Of a stretch of DNA of 64,000 nucleotides, positions 36,183-46,141 are shown in pieces. The DNA comes from Thiocystis violacea. GTDB lineage: Bacteria > Pseudomonadota > Gammaproteobacteria > Chromatiales > Chromatiaceae. Numbering within the stretch: the stretch's first letter is position 1; the number at the start of each line of letters is the position of its first letter. Position numbers and translations under genes: made by a program. The DNA is taken from assembly GCF_016583565.1 (NCBI RefSeq), contig NZ_NRRF01000004.1, positions 102,430 to 166,429 on the forward strand, given 5' to 3'. The notes under the pieces were generated by a model. It ran no database searches. It was not told the origin of the DNA and worked only from the letters and a program-made list of their open reading frames with translations.

Positions 36183-36755
36183 ATGCCTAGACTCTCGCCC
36201 CTGCATTGGATCGCCTTGATCCTCTTTCTCCTCTTCTACGGATTCACCGTCTTCGCGCTGACGCGGGACTACTATCTGCGCCATCCCGCAGGCCCCCTCG
36301 CCGCGACCGAGGCGACCCGCCCCGCGGCAACGGCGTCCCAGCCGGTCGCGCCCAAGCCGAACACCAGCGCCATTCCTGCGTCCATCACGGAGAGCAATCC
36401 CGTCCTGCTGCACCAGCAGGCGGACAACCTCTTCGTCGAGCGCCGCTTTGCGGAAGCTGCCGCTGTCTACCAGCGCATCCTCGAGCTCAATCCGGCGGAC
36501 GCCGAGGCGCACAACGATCTCGGCCTCGCCCTGCACTACACCGGCGACACCGCGGGCGCCTTCGAGCAGCTCCAGATGGCGGTGACGCAGGCCCCGGAGC
36601 TACAGCGACCCTGGCTGACGCTGGGCTTTCTGAGCTTTCAGGCCGGCAAGGTGGCCGAGGCCAAAGCGGCCTTGGAACGGGCACGCGACCTGGATCCGGA
36701 GAGCGACATCGGCAAGGAGGCCCAGCGGCTCCTGGGACTGCTCGAGGAAGGCTGA
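36183..36755 (+). CDS. Membrane-anchored TPR protein
   Basis: 190 aa. One N-terminal membrane helix (WIALILFLLFYGFTVFAL, residues 9-26), a Pro/Ala/Thr-rich spacer (30-75), then three tetratricopeptide repeats (about 75-185, for example RFAEAAAVYQRILELNPADAEA). The TPR part probably faces the periplasm and holds a protein partner. No neighbour tells its role. The product ends GLLEEG. Confidence 0.8.
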   Translation: MPRLSPLHWIALILFLLFYGFTVFALTRDYYLRHPAGPLAATEATRPAATASQPVAPKPNTSAIPASITESNPVLLHQQADNLFVERRFAEAAAVYQRILELNPADAEAHNDLGLALHYTGDTAGAFEQLQMAVTQAPELQRPWLTLGFLSFQAGKVAEAKAALERARDLDPESDIGKEAQRLLGLLEEG

Positions 36756-36863
36756 AGGACTCGACCGTCAGCCGCCCGGAATGGGACGGCCGGCGGCGCG
36801 CGATGGACGAGGCCGCGTTGATCGGGTGACCGACGCGCCCAGGGTACGCTCCGACGGAGGCAC

Positions 36864-37451
36864 CTAGCGCTTCGCCAACGCCACCGTATAGTGCGCACCC
36901 TGCTTCAGCTTGTCGTAGTTGCCGAAGACCTCGCCAAGATTGCGCTTCATGTATTGGCGCAATCCATTGATGGTGACCAGATAGAGCCGCCCGCCCGGCC
37001 TGAGGTGCGCGTGGGCGTCATGGAGCAGGATGGCGAGCAGCTCCTTGCCGACCTTGGCCGGCACGTTGCTCGCGATCACATCGAACAGCCTCCCCTTCTC
37101 CACCTGATCGAAGCCGTTGCTGAGTGTCGCCTCGGCATTCGTCAGCGCGTTCAGGCGGGCATTGCGGTTGGCGTAGTCGACCGCGACGAAATCCTTGTCC
37201 ACGAGGAGCGTGCGCCCCCGCGGGGCCATGGCCGCAAGGGCCAGACCGATCGGGCCATAACCGCAGCCGAGATCCAGGCAGTCGTCGCCGGCGGCCACGT
37301 CCACATGGCTCAGGAGGAGCCGCGTTCCCTCATCGATCTCGCGTGGCGAGAAGAGCCCCCAGGTGCTCTGCAGCATCAGTGTGCGACCACCAAGCTCCGC
37401 GGAAAACTGAATATCGCGACGCAGGTGGGAGAGCTGTTGCGGTGTGAGCAT
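36864..37451 (-). CDS. RsmC-like class I methyltransferase
   Basis: 195 aa SAM-dependent methyltransferase of the small MTS family (PF05175, RsmC C-terminal-like). SAM-binding motif I DCLDLGCGYGPIGLALA (about residues 57-72) and the motif IV position reads SNVPAK, in place of the usual NPPF. RsmC methylates guanosines of 16S rRNA, but full RsmC has a second, N-terminal domain absent here, so the substrate is open. Start set at ATG 37451 (MLTPQQLSHLRRDIQF). The frame can be read to 37601, but that part is unlike the family. Confidence 0.82.
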   Translation of the reverse strand: MLTPQQLSHLRRDIQFSAELGGRTLMLQSTWGLFSPREIDEGTRLLLSHVDVAAGDDCLDLGCGYGPIGLALAAMAPRGRTLLVDKDFVAVDYANRNARLNALTNAEATLSNGFDQVEKGRLFDVIASNVPAKVGKELLAILLHDAHAHLRPGGRLYLVTINGLRQYMKRNLGEVFGNYDKLKQGAHYTVALAKR

Positions 37452-37606
37452 GGTTGAGACTCGATGTAATCGGCTTGAGCAATGGATCGGAGCGCATCCG
37501 TTGGAATGCGCCTGAGACCTTCGGGGTTTGACGCGCGTGGGATGCGGGTACACTGGGACGCTGCAATCGAGACCAACGAGACCGCAGCCAGGAGAGCGCA
37601 ATCAGC

Positions 37607-38812
37607 ATGTCCGATCCGGCCGGTAGGCTCAAGATCCAGTTGCGACGAGGCCGCGAGGGACTCCTCTGCGACATCCAGTCGACGCGCCCCGTGAAGGCCG
37701 CCGCCACCTTTGCGGGGCGTTCGGCCAGCCAGACGGCCGCGATGCTGCCCATGCTGTACTCGATCTGCGCCAAGGCCCAGGCGTTCGCCTGCGTCGGGGC
37801 GCTGGAGTCCGCCACCGGGATGCACGCGCCGGCGTCAGTATGGCGAATGCGCCACCTGACGGTAAAGCTCGAAACCATTCGCGAGCACCTCTGGCGCATG
37901 CTGCTCGACTGGCCCCGGATGGCCGACGCGACGCCGGAGCAAGACGGCATGTCGGCCATCCTGCAACGGGTCAGTCAGCTCTTCGCACTCATCGATCCAC
38001 AAGGCTGCCTCTTTCGCCCTGGCACTCGGGAGGCGACGTGCGACGAGCGCGCTCTGTCGCTCGCCATTGCGGAGCTCGAGGTACTCGTCTCCGAACTGGT
38101 CTTCGGCTGTCCGGCCGATGCCTGGATCCACCGCACCGCGGATCGATCCTCCCTGGCGGCCTGGGCAGAGGGCGCGGTCACGCGCCCTGCCCGGCTCCTG
38201 CGGGCCGTGCAGCGCTCGGACACCGCGGCTGTTGGCCAGTCGGACGTCGCAGCCCTCCCCGAGATGGACCAAGGTCGTCTGATCGAGCGGCTGTTGACCC
38301 CGGACTACGAAGACTTCCTGGCCCAACCGAGTTGGGACGAGGCCCCCCGCGAGACCAGCCCCTTCACGCGCAATCGGCACACCGAGTTGCTGCAGGCACT
38401 CAGCGGGGCGCTCGGCAACGGACTCCTGCCGCGCCTGACCGCTCAACTCCTGGACGTCGCGCGCCTCACGGCGGAGATTCGCCAGGGACAGCCGCGGGAC
38501 GCGGAGCCTCCGACCGCGAGCACAGTGCTCCCGCCCAGCATCGGCTTGGGCCGCGTCGAGGCGGCGCGCGGAAGACTCGTCCATCTGGTTCGGCTGGATG
38601 GCGCGCGCGTCCTCGACTACCGGATCCTGGCGCCAACGGAGTGGAACTTCCATCCACGGGGATCCCTTGCTAAAGGTCTGGCCGCCCTCCCGGTTACGGA
38701 CGACAGGCACGTGCGACACCTGGCGGAGCTGTTGATCATGGCGACGGATCCCTGCGTCGCCTATGACCTCAGCCTCGCGAACGTCGCGGCCGACGCGGGC
38801 GCCGGACCTTGA
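37607..38812 (+). CDS. hupK: HupK, hydrogenase large-subunit-like maturation protein
   Basis: 401 aa relative of NiFe-hydrogenase large subunits that has lost the metal site. The N-terminal motif reads SICAKAQA (Cys54) where catalytic subunits have RICGICPxxH. Near the C-terminus DPCVAYDLS replaces DPCxxCxxH. PTEWNFHPRGSLAKGL is the strongly conserved core. HupK is a scaffold or chaperone in assembly of the Fe(CN)2CO unit in uptake hydrogenases of phototrophs, and hupK-hypC-hypD-hypE is the order reported in Thiocapsa roseopersicina. hypC begins 198 bases downstream. Confidence 0.85.
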   Translation: MSDPAGRLKIQLRRGREGLLCDIQSTRPVKAAATFAGRSASQTAAMLPMLYSICAKAQAFACVGALESATGMHAPASVWRMRHLTVKLETIREHLWRMLLDWPRMADATPEQDGMSAILQRVSQLFALIDPQGCLFRPGTREATCDERALSLAIAELEVLVSELVFGCPADAWIHRTADRSSLAAWAEGAVTRPARLLRAVQRSDTAAVGQSDVAALPEMDQGRLIERLLTPDYEDFLAQPSWDEAPRETSPFTRNRHTELLQALSGALGNGLLPRLTAQLLDVARLTAEIRQGQPRDAEPPTASTVLPPSIGLGRVEAARGRLVHLVRLDGARVLDYRILAPTEWNFHPRGSLAKGLAALPVTDDRHVRHLAELLIMATDPCVAYDLSLANVAADAGAGP

Positions 38813-39010
38813 CCCCGTCACGGCGCCGCGTGGGAAGACGCCATCTTGAACCGGAAAGGAGAGGGATTTCCCATCGACATGCTGGACAGCAGGCGATTTC
38901 AGGACATCGCCCCCATGCGCTGGATCGCAGGCCACGCCGGCCCAAGAGTAGACTTGGCGCGCGACCCCGTGCGCACCCGACCGAACAGATGATCTCGCAG
39001 AGGTTTCGCC

Positions 39011-39270
39011 ATGTGTCTCGCCATACCCGCCAGAATCACGCAGATCGACCCGACCGGAGAGAGCGCCCAGGTGTCCCTCGGCGGCGTCAGCAAGGAGGTG
39101 TCGCTCGCCCTGGTCGACGACGTCGCCGTGGGTGATTACGTCCTCCTCCACGTCGGCTACGCGCTGAACAAGCTCAGCGAGGAAGAGGCCGAGCGCACGC
39201 TGGAGCTCATTCGTGAGATGGGCCTGCTCGAGGACGCCGACGCGGATGCCCCGCAAACCGGGGGCGCCGG

Positions 39271-39274
<4 letters not shown>
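39011..39274 (+). CDS. hypC: Hydrogenase maturation chaperone HypC
   Basis: 87 aa HypC/HybG/HupF protein. Begins MCLAIPARI, with the essential Cys2 that carries the iron-cyanide-carbonyl unit together with HypD. Followed by VSLGGVSKEVSLALVDDVAVGDYVLLHVGYALNKL, all typical. Its stop overlaps the hypD start as ATGA. The acidic C-terminal tail (LLEDADADAPQTGGAG) is slightly extended. Confidence 0.96.
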
Positions 39275-40407
<1,133 letters not shown>

Positions 40408-40436
40408 CCACGGCGGTTGGGCGCGGACCGATCCCC

Positions 40437-40470
40437 TGGACCTGGATACCGACTGGACCTGGATACCGAT
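40437..40470. repeat. Perfect 17-base tandem duplication before hypE
   Basis: TGGACCTGGATACCGAY occurs twice in tandem (40437-40453, 40454-40470), ending right at the hypE ATG. 17 is not a multiple of three, so it is best seen as a slippage or duplication in noncoding sequence. It leaves hypE without an obvious Shine-Dalgarno. Confidence 0.85.
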
Positions 40471-41517
40471 ATGACGCACGACCGACGTTTCCCCGTCCGT
40501 CTCGACCTGGAGCACGGCAAGATCGACATGACCCATGGCTCGGGCGGGCGCGCCATGGCGCAGCTCATCGATGAACTCTTCCGCCGCTTTCTCGACAATG
40601 CGTTGCTCGCCCAGGGCAACGACCAGGCGCAGTTCCTGCCGCCGCCGGGCCGTCTGGTCATGAGCACGGACGGGCACGTCATCTCGCCGCTCTTCTTCCC
40701 GGGTGGCGACATCGGCTCGCTGTCCGTCCACGGCACCTTGAACGACGTCGCCATGGCGGGCGCACGCCCACTCTACCTGGCCGCCGCCTTCATCCTGGAG
40801 GAAGGCTTCCCCTTGTCCGACCTCGCGCGCATCGTCGAGAGCATGGCGGGCGCCGCGCGCCAGGCCGGCGTGCCGGTGGTCACCGGCGACACCAAGGTGG
40901 TCGAGCGCGGCAAGGGCGACGGGGTCTTCATCACCACCACGGGCGTGGGCGTGGTCCCGGATGGCGTCTGCATCTCGGGCGACCTCGCCCGGCCCGGTGA
41001 TGCCATCCTGCTCAGCGGACCGATCGGCGACCACGGCGTCGCCATCCTCTCCAAACGCGAGAACCTCGGCTTCGGCACCGAGATCCAATCCGACTCCGCC
41101 GCCCTGCATGACCTGGTCGCCGCCATGGTCGCGGCCGTGCCGGACATCCATTGCCTGCGCGATCCGACCCGCGGCGGACTCGCCACCACCCTGAACGAGA
41201 TCGCCCATCAGTCGGGCGTGGGGATGCAGATCCGCGAGGCCGCCGTGCCCGTGCGGCCGGCAGTCGCCGCCGCCTGCGAGCTACTCGGCCTGGACCCCTT
41301 CTATGTCGCGAACGAGGGCAAGCTGGTCGCCATCTGTCCGCGTGCGCGGGCCGACACGCTCTTGGCCGCGATGCGCGCGCATCCCAAGGGCGAGGATGCC
41401 GCCATCATCGGCGAGGTCGTCGAGGATGCATCGCGGTTCGTGCAGATGGAAACGGCCTTCGGCGGCAGCCGCATCCTGGATTGGCTCGCGGGCGAGCAGC
41501 TCCCAAGGATCTGCTGA
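40471..41517 (+). CDS. hypE: Carbamoyl-dehydratase HypE
   Basis: 348 aa, PurM/AIR-synthase fold. It converts the carbamoyl group given by HypF into the thiocyanate on its C-terminal cysteine, the source of CN ligands for NiFe hydrogenase. The sequence ends LPRIC, with that cysteine as the last residue. MTHGSGGRAM, STDGHVISPLFFPGGDIG, VHGTLNDVAMAGA and LRDPTRGGLATTLNEIA are standard. I take ATG 40471 as the start, because homology begins soon after. A TTG at 40417 would add 18 residues through a tandem repeat. The ribosome site is weak. Confidence 0.95.
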   Translation: MTHDRRFPVRLDLEHGKIDMTHGSGGRAMAQLIDELFRRFLDNALLAQGNDQAQFLPPPGRLVMSTDGHVISPLFFPGGDIGSLSVHGTLNDVAMAGARPLYLAAAFILEEGFPLSDLARIVESMAGAARQAGVPVVTGDTKVVERGKGDGVFITTTGVGVVPDGVCISGDLARPGDAILLSGPIGDHGVAILSKRENLGFGTEIQSDSAALHDLVAAMVAAVPDIHCLRDPTRGGLATTLNEIAHQSGVGMQIREAAVPVRPAVAAACELLGLDPFYVANEGKLVAICPRARADTLLAAMRAHPKGEDAAIIGEVVEDASRFVQMETAFGGSRILDWLAGEQLPRIC

Positions 41518-41587
41518 GTCAGGGCGCGGGAGTTCGCGATCGCATCCATGAGTGGATCTGCCGACCCCTTTTGTACTATCGTCAGCC

Positions 41588-41606
41588 GCGCACGACGATA
41601 AACAAC
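41588..41606 (+). promoter_or_regulatory. Leader motif shared with the bciB upstream region
   Basis: GCGCACGACGATAAACAAC, nearly the same as 3400-3418. Here the motif is part of an inverted repeat, TATCGTC-N10-GACGATA (41577-41600). It is 20 bases before the Cache-protein start. Confidence 0.4.
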
Positions 41607-41626
41607 GACACCATGAGGACACCTGC

Positions 41627-42088
41627 ATGACGAAGAAACGCTTCATCTCCGCGCTGGCAACGGCACTGCTGGGCGCCAGCATGACAGTTGCGATGGCCTC
41701 GGACATGGCCACTCCGGACGAAGCCAAGGCCATGTCGCAGAAGGCACAGGCCGCGGTGAACGAGATGGGCAGCGAGAAGGCCTTCGTCGCCTTCGCCGCC
41801 GATGATGGCGGATTCAAGGAGAAGGATCTCTACGTCTTCTGCATGGACATGGATGGCGTCATGCTCTCTCACGCCATGAAGCCCGAGCTGGTCGGCAAGA
41901 ACCTGCTGGACTTCAACAAGTACGGCGATGAGCTCTTCAAGAACATGATCGCTGTCGCCAAGGCATCCGGCGAAGGCTGGGTCGACTACAAATGGCCCTA
42001 CCCGGGCAGCGACGAGATCCGCGAAAAGACGAGCTACGTGCTGACCAACAACGAAGGCTTCTTCTGCGGCGTCGGCGCCTACAAGTAG
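41627..42088 (+). CDS. Small exported single-Cache domain protein
   Basis: 153 aa. Signal peptide MTKKRFISALATALLGASMT with cleavage near AMASD, then one Cache-type sensor domain (KAFVAFAADDGGFKEKDLYVFCMDMDGVMLSHA ... GEGWVDYKWPYPGSDEIREKTSYV). Proteins of this type are free periplasmic or membrane-released sensory modules and carry no signalling output of their own. ATG 41627 is chosen for the signal peptide and GAGGA before it. A frame open to 41552 is not needed. It has its own strong terminator, convergent to the second XRE gene. Confidence 0.82.
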   Translation: MTKKRFISALATALLGASMTVAMASDMATPDEAKAMSQKAQAAVNEMGSEKAFVAFAADDGGFKEKDLYVFCMDMDGVMLSHAMKPELVGKNLLDFNKYGDELFKNMIAVAKASGEGWVDYKWPYPGSDEIREKTSYVLTNNEGFFCGVGAYK

Positions 42089-42114
42089 CCCGCGGGAAAA
42101 TCGCCCCTCCAAAA

Positions 42115-42147
42115 CCAGAAAACACCGCCTGATGCGGTGTTTTCTGG
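42115..42147. terminator. Bidirectional intrinsic terminator
   Basis: A 14-bp perfect stem, CCAGAAAACACCGC / GCGGTGTTTTCTGG, around CTGAT. The TTTT on one side and AAAA on the other let it end both the Cache gene and the convergent XRE gene. Confidence 0.9.
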
Positions 42148-42190
42148 TCTATCTCCCTTCTTGAAGACTGGATCCAAGGGATCCTAAGCC

Positions 42191-42562
42191 TTATTCCGCC
42201 GAGTCATCCAGCGACTCAACCGCCTCGCTGGCAGTCCCGAAATCCGTCTCGCGAGCCGCAAGCCTCAAGATGGTCTCCCGACCGCGATCATCCGTCTGAC
42301 GGAAGAAGTCGACGAGTTCCCGCTCCTCTGACGACAGCGGGTCCTTATCGTCCAGACACAGCAAGTAGGTGGGTGTAACGGTTCCCAAGGCGAGCGCCAA
42401 CTCTTGCGCCTCTTCGAGTCCCATCCTACGGATTCCTTGCTCGTAGTTGCTGATGCGGGACTTTGAAAGCGAATTGGTTCGACTCGAAAGGTCCGAGAGG
42501 CTGAGCTTTTGCTCTTGCCTGGCCGCGCGCAAGCGCTGACCGATGCGTTTTGTGAGATCCAT
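42191..42562 (-). CDS. Small XRE-family helix-turn-helix regulator (paralogue 2)
   Basis: 123 aa. HTH_3 domain (residues about 6-70) with recognition segment LSKSRISNYEQGIRRMGLE, identical to that of the XRE protein at 12099-12473. The C-terminal part (LLCLDDKDPLSSEERELVDFFRQTDDRGRETILRLAA) is also alignable to it, so the two are paralogues of full length. Start ATG 42562 leads directly into MDLTKRIGQRLRAARQ. Convergent with the Cache-protein gene across the terminator at 42115. Confidence 0.85.
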   Translation of the reverse strand: MDLTKRIGQRLRAARQEQKLSLSDLSSRTNSLSKSRISNYEQGIRRMGLEEAQELALALGTVTPTYLLCLDDKDPLSSEERELVDFFRQTDDRGRETILRLAARETDFGTASEAVESLDDSAE

Positions 42563-42748
42563 AGTGGTGTTGAGGTTAAAAAGCCTGTTCGTTAATCATG
42601 CACGATGTGTAATGGACGACACCGACACCTGCCCGCAGGAGCGGGACCTGGCACGCATCCCTGGCGCCTCAGCGTCAGTATCGCCTTGCCATCCGGCGCA
42701 GACGCCCAAGGCGTCGGCGGGGTCTGGCTGCGGATGCCCCGCGGCTAG

Positions 42749-43750
42749 TCAGCCGAGGTAGGCGTCTTCCCATTCGGCGTCGCCGACGGTCTGCGGCTGC
42801 GGCTCGACCACGCGATCAGCAAAGGCCTTGTCCAGTGTCTTGATGAAACACTTGGTTTGCGGCGACAGGAACTTCCCGCGACGCTGGACGATGCCATAGC
42901 TGCGCTTGGGGAAATACTGCCCGATCGGCGTGACCCCGAGGTTCTCTTCCCCGGTGAGGCAGACGTCGGTCACGATCGAAATGCCGAGCCCGAGCTCGAC
43001 ATATTTCTTGATGACTTCCCAGCCACCCGCTTCCATGGTGACTCGATAGCCGAGGTTGTGCTGCTTGAAGACCAGGTCGACCAGTCGCCAGGTGCTCAGA
43101 TGCCGCGGCGGCAGGATCAGACCATAGGGGGCGATCTCTTCCAGCGTGACGGATGTCTTGTTGGCGAGCGGATGGTCCTTGGGCGTGATCAGCGTCGGCT
43201 GATAGGTCACGAAGGGCCGATAGGTGATGTCGTCCGGCACCTCGAGCATGGAGCCGACGGCCAGATCGACCTCGTCGGCCCTGAGCATGGCGAGTCCATC
43301 CCGGCCAGTCACGTTGTGCAGCTTGAGCTCGATCCCCGGATACTGATCGACGAAGGCGCTCACCGGACCCGGCAGGATATAGAGGATCGTGGACTCTCCC
43401 GCCGCGATATTGAGGACACCCTGATCGACTCGGCCACACTGGGTCGCAAAGGCCTCGTGGAGCTTATCCATGCCTTCCACCAGCGGCTCAGCCATCTGGA
43501 AGAGCAGATCACCCTCGGGCGTCAGCTTGATCTTGGGGCCGCGGCGCTCGAACAGGACGGTCCCGAACTCCCGCTCCAGAGCCTGGATCTGCAGCGATAC
43601 GGTCGGCTGGCTGAGAAAGATCTTCTCCGCGGCAGCGCTGACGCTGCCGGTTCTCGCGGCATGACAGAAGGCACGCAGCTGCTTGAGTCGATTTTGCTTG
43701 TAGTGAATTTGGGAACCTGAGCCCACGTTCAGTCCTATCGCTGGCACCAT
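42749..43750 (-). CDS. LysR-type transcriptional regulator
   Basis: 333 aa. N-terminal winged HTH (LKQLRAFCHAARTGSVSAAAEKIFLSQPTVSLQIQALEREFGTVLFERRG) and a periplasmic-binding-like effector domain (about 115-315). The effector part resembles CysB-type members (ending YFPKRSYGIVQRRGKFLS), so control of sulfur metabolism is a possibility. I place the start at ATG 43750 (MVPAIGLNVGS), after an AT-rich promoter-like stretch. The upstream open frame reaching 44068 runs into tatC and is Arg-rich. Target genes are not evident. Confidence 0.87.
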   Translation of the reverse strand: MVPAIGLNVGSGSQIHYKQNRLKQLRAFCHAARTGSVSAAAEKIFLSQPTVSLQIQALEREFGTVLFERRGPKIKLTPEGDLLFQMAEPLVEGMDKLHEAFATQCGRVDQGVLNIAAGESTILYILPGPVSAFVDQYPGIELKLHNVTGRDGLAMLRADEVDLAVGSMLEVPDDITYRPFVTYQPTLITPKDHPLANKTSVTLEEIAPYGLILPPRHLSTWRLVDLVFKQHNLGYRVTMEAGGWEVIKKYVELGLGISIVTDVCLTGEENLGVTPIGQYFPKRSYGIVQRRGKFLSPQTKCFIKTLDKAFADRVVEPQPQTVGDAEWEDAYLG

Positions 43751-43856
43751 GAATGTATTTGATAGTAGACCATGAATGCCATTGAAAAAAGCAATATCCG
43801 ACAGCCGAACTGACACATGGACTGGATGACGATCGATTTTGCTACTCAGTTCGCAT

Positions 43857-45011
43857 TCAGTGGACGTCCATCTGCCGAAGGATGTCGCGCGCGACACGCC
43901 GTTGATCGGCATCGCCCTCTTCGAGGACTTGATACAGCAATTGACGCGCCGCGAGCTCGTTGTCCAGATCGCGTAACTGATTCGCGCGCCGAATCTTATC
44001 CTCGACGGGATCGGTCTCCTCCTTGGTTGCCTGCGCGGACGCCTTGAGCTCGCGCGCCTCCTCCTCATCGATCAGATCCAGCTCGGCCTCCATGTCCGCG
44101 TCGCTGAGAGGATGCCAGGCATCCTGATCCTCGGGCTCGGACGCGGGCGCCTTCCCAACCTCGACCGCGGCGCTGGCCGGCCTCGTATCGGCAAGGGATC
44201 CGGCGGACGGCGCTGGACCGCCGCCGCTGCCCGGAGACACCGCGGCGAGCCCATCATCCGCCCGCGCGGCTCGGCGCCGCAGGAGCAGCTTGGAGAAGAG
44301 CACGCCAAGCTCGAACAGCATCCACATCGGCACCGCCAGCAGGGTCTGCGAGATGACGTCGGGCGGCGTGAGAAACATACCGACGACGAAGACACCGACG
44401 ATCACATAGGGCCGTTTCCTGGACAGATCCTCCGGGGTGACCACGCCGATCAAGACCAGAAGGATGGTCGCAATGGGGATCTGAAAGGCGACACCGAAGG
44501 CGAAGAAGAGGGTCAGCACGAAATCCAGATAGGCCGAGATGTCGGTCATCATCTGGACGCCTTCCGGTGTCGTCCCACTCAGGAAGGCGAAGACCAGGGG
44601 GAAAACGACATAGTAGGCAAAGGCCATCCCGAGATAGAAGAGCAGGATGCTCGACACCAGCAGGGGCGTCGCCATGCGCTTCTCGTGCTGGTAGAGGCCA
44701 GGCGCCACGAAGGCCCAGAGCTGGTACAGCAAATAGGGCATGGACAGGAAGACCGCCGCCACCAACGCCAGCTTGAAGGGCGTGAGGAAGGGCGATGCGA
44801 CCTGGGTCGCGATCATGGTATTGCCTTCCGGCAGCTGCGCGAGGAGCGGAGCGGCAACGTAGGCGTAGAGGTCGTTGGCGAAGGGGAAGAGCACCAGGAC
44901 GACGACACCGACCGCAATCAGCATGCGGATCAGACGATCGCGTAGCTCGACCAGGTGCGAGATAAACGGCTGCTCGGCACCCGGATCATCAGGCTGCATC
45001 GCAGGGGACAT
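43857..45011 (-). CDS. tatC: Twin-arginine translocase TatC with long C-terminal extension
   Basis: 384 aa. Residues 1-250 are a normal TatC with six membrane helices and the conserved [12 protein letters not shown] and [12 protein letters not shown] segments, which bind the twin-arginine signal. After that come a Pro/Ser/Ala/Asp-rich linker (251-335) and a helical end ([21 protein letters not shown] ... ILRQMD). This end resembles the C-terminal TPR-like motif of FimV (ARxLLxEVLxEGxxxQRxEAxxLL). TatC is usually about 250 residues, so this is a true extension. tatA and tatB do not precede it. Confidence 0.93.
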   Translation of the reverse strand: MSPAMQPDDPGAEQPFISHLVELRDRLIRMLIAVGVVVLVLFPFANDLYAYVAAPLLAQLPEGNTMIATQVASPFLTPFKLALVAAVFLSMPYLLYQLWAFVAPGLYQHEKRMATPLLVSSILLFYLGMAFAYYVVFPLVFAFLSGTTPEGVQMMTDISAYLDFVLTLFFAFGVAFQIPIATILLVLIGVVTPEDLSRKRPYVIVGVFVVGMFLTPPDVISQTLLAVPMWMLFELGVLFSKLLLRRRAARADDGLAAVSPGSGGGPAPSAGSLADTRPASAAVEVGKAPASEPEDQDAWHPLSDADMEAELDLIDEEEARELKASAQATKEETDPVEDKIRRANQLRDLDNELAARQLLYQVLEEGDADQRRVARDILRQMDVH

Positions 45012-45370
45012 GGCTGACGCTCTCGTTGATTTATATTGGTTTGAGGGATCGGCTCGGCCAAGCGGTCGCCGTTCGAAACGTCGCCACGACGCTCAGAGAG
45101 AAACCGACCAAGACAATCCGTGGGATAGAAACAGGAGATCGGCGGCCATGCCAATGCTGGGCAAGCGGGACAGGTACCCTAAAAGCAAACTCGGGGATCC
45201 GCGCATCCGAGATGCCAATAGGTAATAATACCCTATTTACACCGGATTCGGCAGCAAAACCCGACAAATCGACGCACCCGAAGCTGGACGGACTCGGCCG
45301 CCCGTTGAAACACCTTGGCGGCGCGGTCGTCGCGCAGGTTCGGGCCGATCACGGATTCGCGCGGCGAGAC
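45012..45370. other. Gene-free spacer where tatA and tatB would be expected
   Basis: Between tatC and hisE. I searched both strands for the short hydrophobic TatA/TatB N-terminus and amphipathic helix and found neither. An AT-rich stretch near 45215-45240 (TAATAATACCCTATTT) could hold a tatC promoter, reading leftward. Confidence 0.5.
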
Positions 45371-45697
45371 CTAGCGGGCGCCCTCGCCGCGACCAGCCTT
45401 CTCCGCCAGGCCGGAGAGGCCGAAACGCCGCTCCAGCTCCGCGAGCACCTGATCCGGCCCCAGCCCTTGGTGCGCCAGGAGAACCAGGGTGTGGAACCAG
45501 AGGTCCGCGACCTCGTAGACAATCTTGTCGGGCTCACCGTCCTTCGCGGCCATGACGGTCTCGGTCGCCTCTTCCCCGATCTTCTTGAGGATGGCGTCGA
45601 GGCCTTTAGCGTAGAGCTTGGCGACATAGGAGCTGCCAGGATCGGCCGCCTTGCGCTCCTCCAGGATGGCAGCAACGCGCGCGAGGATATCGCTCAT
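45371..45697 (-). CDS. hisE: Phosphoribosyl-ATP pyrophosphatase
   Basis: 108 aa MazG-like enzyme for the second step of histidine synthesis (PR-ATP to PR-AMP). Shows the helical metal site [31 protein letters not shown] with the conserved Glu/Asp pairs. Unfused to hisI. It follows hisI with a 15-base gap. Confidence 0.96.
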   Translation of the reverse strand: MSDILARVAAILEERKAADPGSSYVAKLYAKGLDAILKKIGEEATETVMAAKDGEPDKIVYEVADLWFHTLVLLAHQGLGPDQVLAELERRFGLSGLAEKAGRGEGAR

Positions 45698-45712
45698 GTC
45701 ATCGCTCCCCGC

Positions 45713-46108
45713 TCAAGTCTTCTTGTAGATGGCATTCGGATCCTTCAGGACCGGCGCGATCTCGACCCAGCGCCCCTCGGCGTCCAGCTCGCGATAGAAG
45801 CAGTTGTGCCGCCCCGTATGACAGGCGATGCCGCCCTTCTGCTCGACCTCCATGAGGACGACGTCGGCGTCGCAGTCGATGCGCAGCGCATGCACGACCT
45901 GCTGATGCCCGGACTCCTCGCCCTTGTGCCAAAGGCGCCCGCGCGACCTGGACCAGTAGACGGCGTGGCCGGTCTCGCGCGTGAGGCGCAGCGACTCGCG
46001 ATTCATCCAGGCCATCATGAGGATGGTCCCGGTGGCTGTCTCCTGGGCGATCGCCGGCACCAGGCCGTGCGCGTCCCACTTGATGGCATCGAGCCAATCG
46101 TCGCTCAT
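45713..46108 (-). CDS. hisI: Phosphoribosyl-AMP cyclohydrolase
   Basis: 131 aa zinc/magnesium enzyme for the third step of histidine synthesis. Motifs: [31 protein letters not shown], the metal site [13 protein letters not shown] and [14 protein letters not shown] (Cys ligands). It follows hisA with a 33-base gap; hisF is missing from between them. Confidence 0.97.
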   Translation of the reverse strand: MSDDWLDAIKWDAHGLVPAIAQETATGTILMMAWMNRESLRLTRETGHAVYWSRSRGRLWHKGEESGHQQVVHALRIDCDADVVLMEVEQKGGIACHTGRHNCFYRELDAEGRWVEIAPVLKDPNAIYKKT

Positions 46109-46141
46109 AGGGGGTCTCGTCTCGACTCTGTCGTGAAGGGA

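Noticed and set aside
38813..39010. Short frame between hupK and hypC with an AAGGAG-like sequence
   Set aside because: About 47 codons, no conserved features and starts unconvincing; treated as noncoding.
45031..45267. Possible TatA or TatB in the hisE-tatC gap
   Set aside because: No N-terminal hydrophobic helix followed by the amphipathic helix of TatA/TatB.
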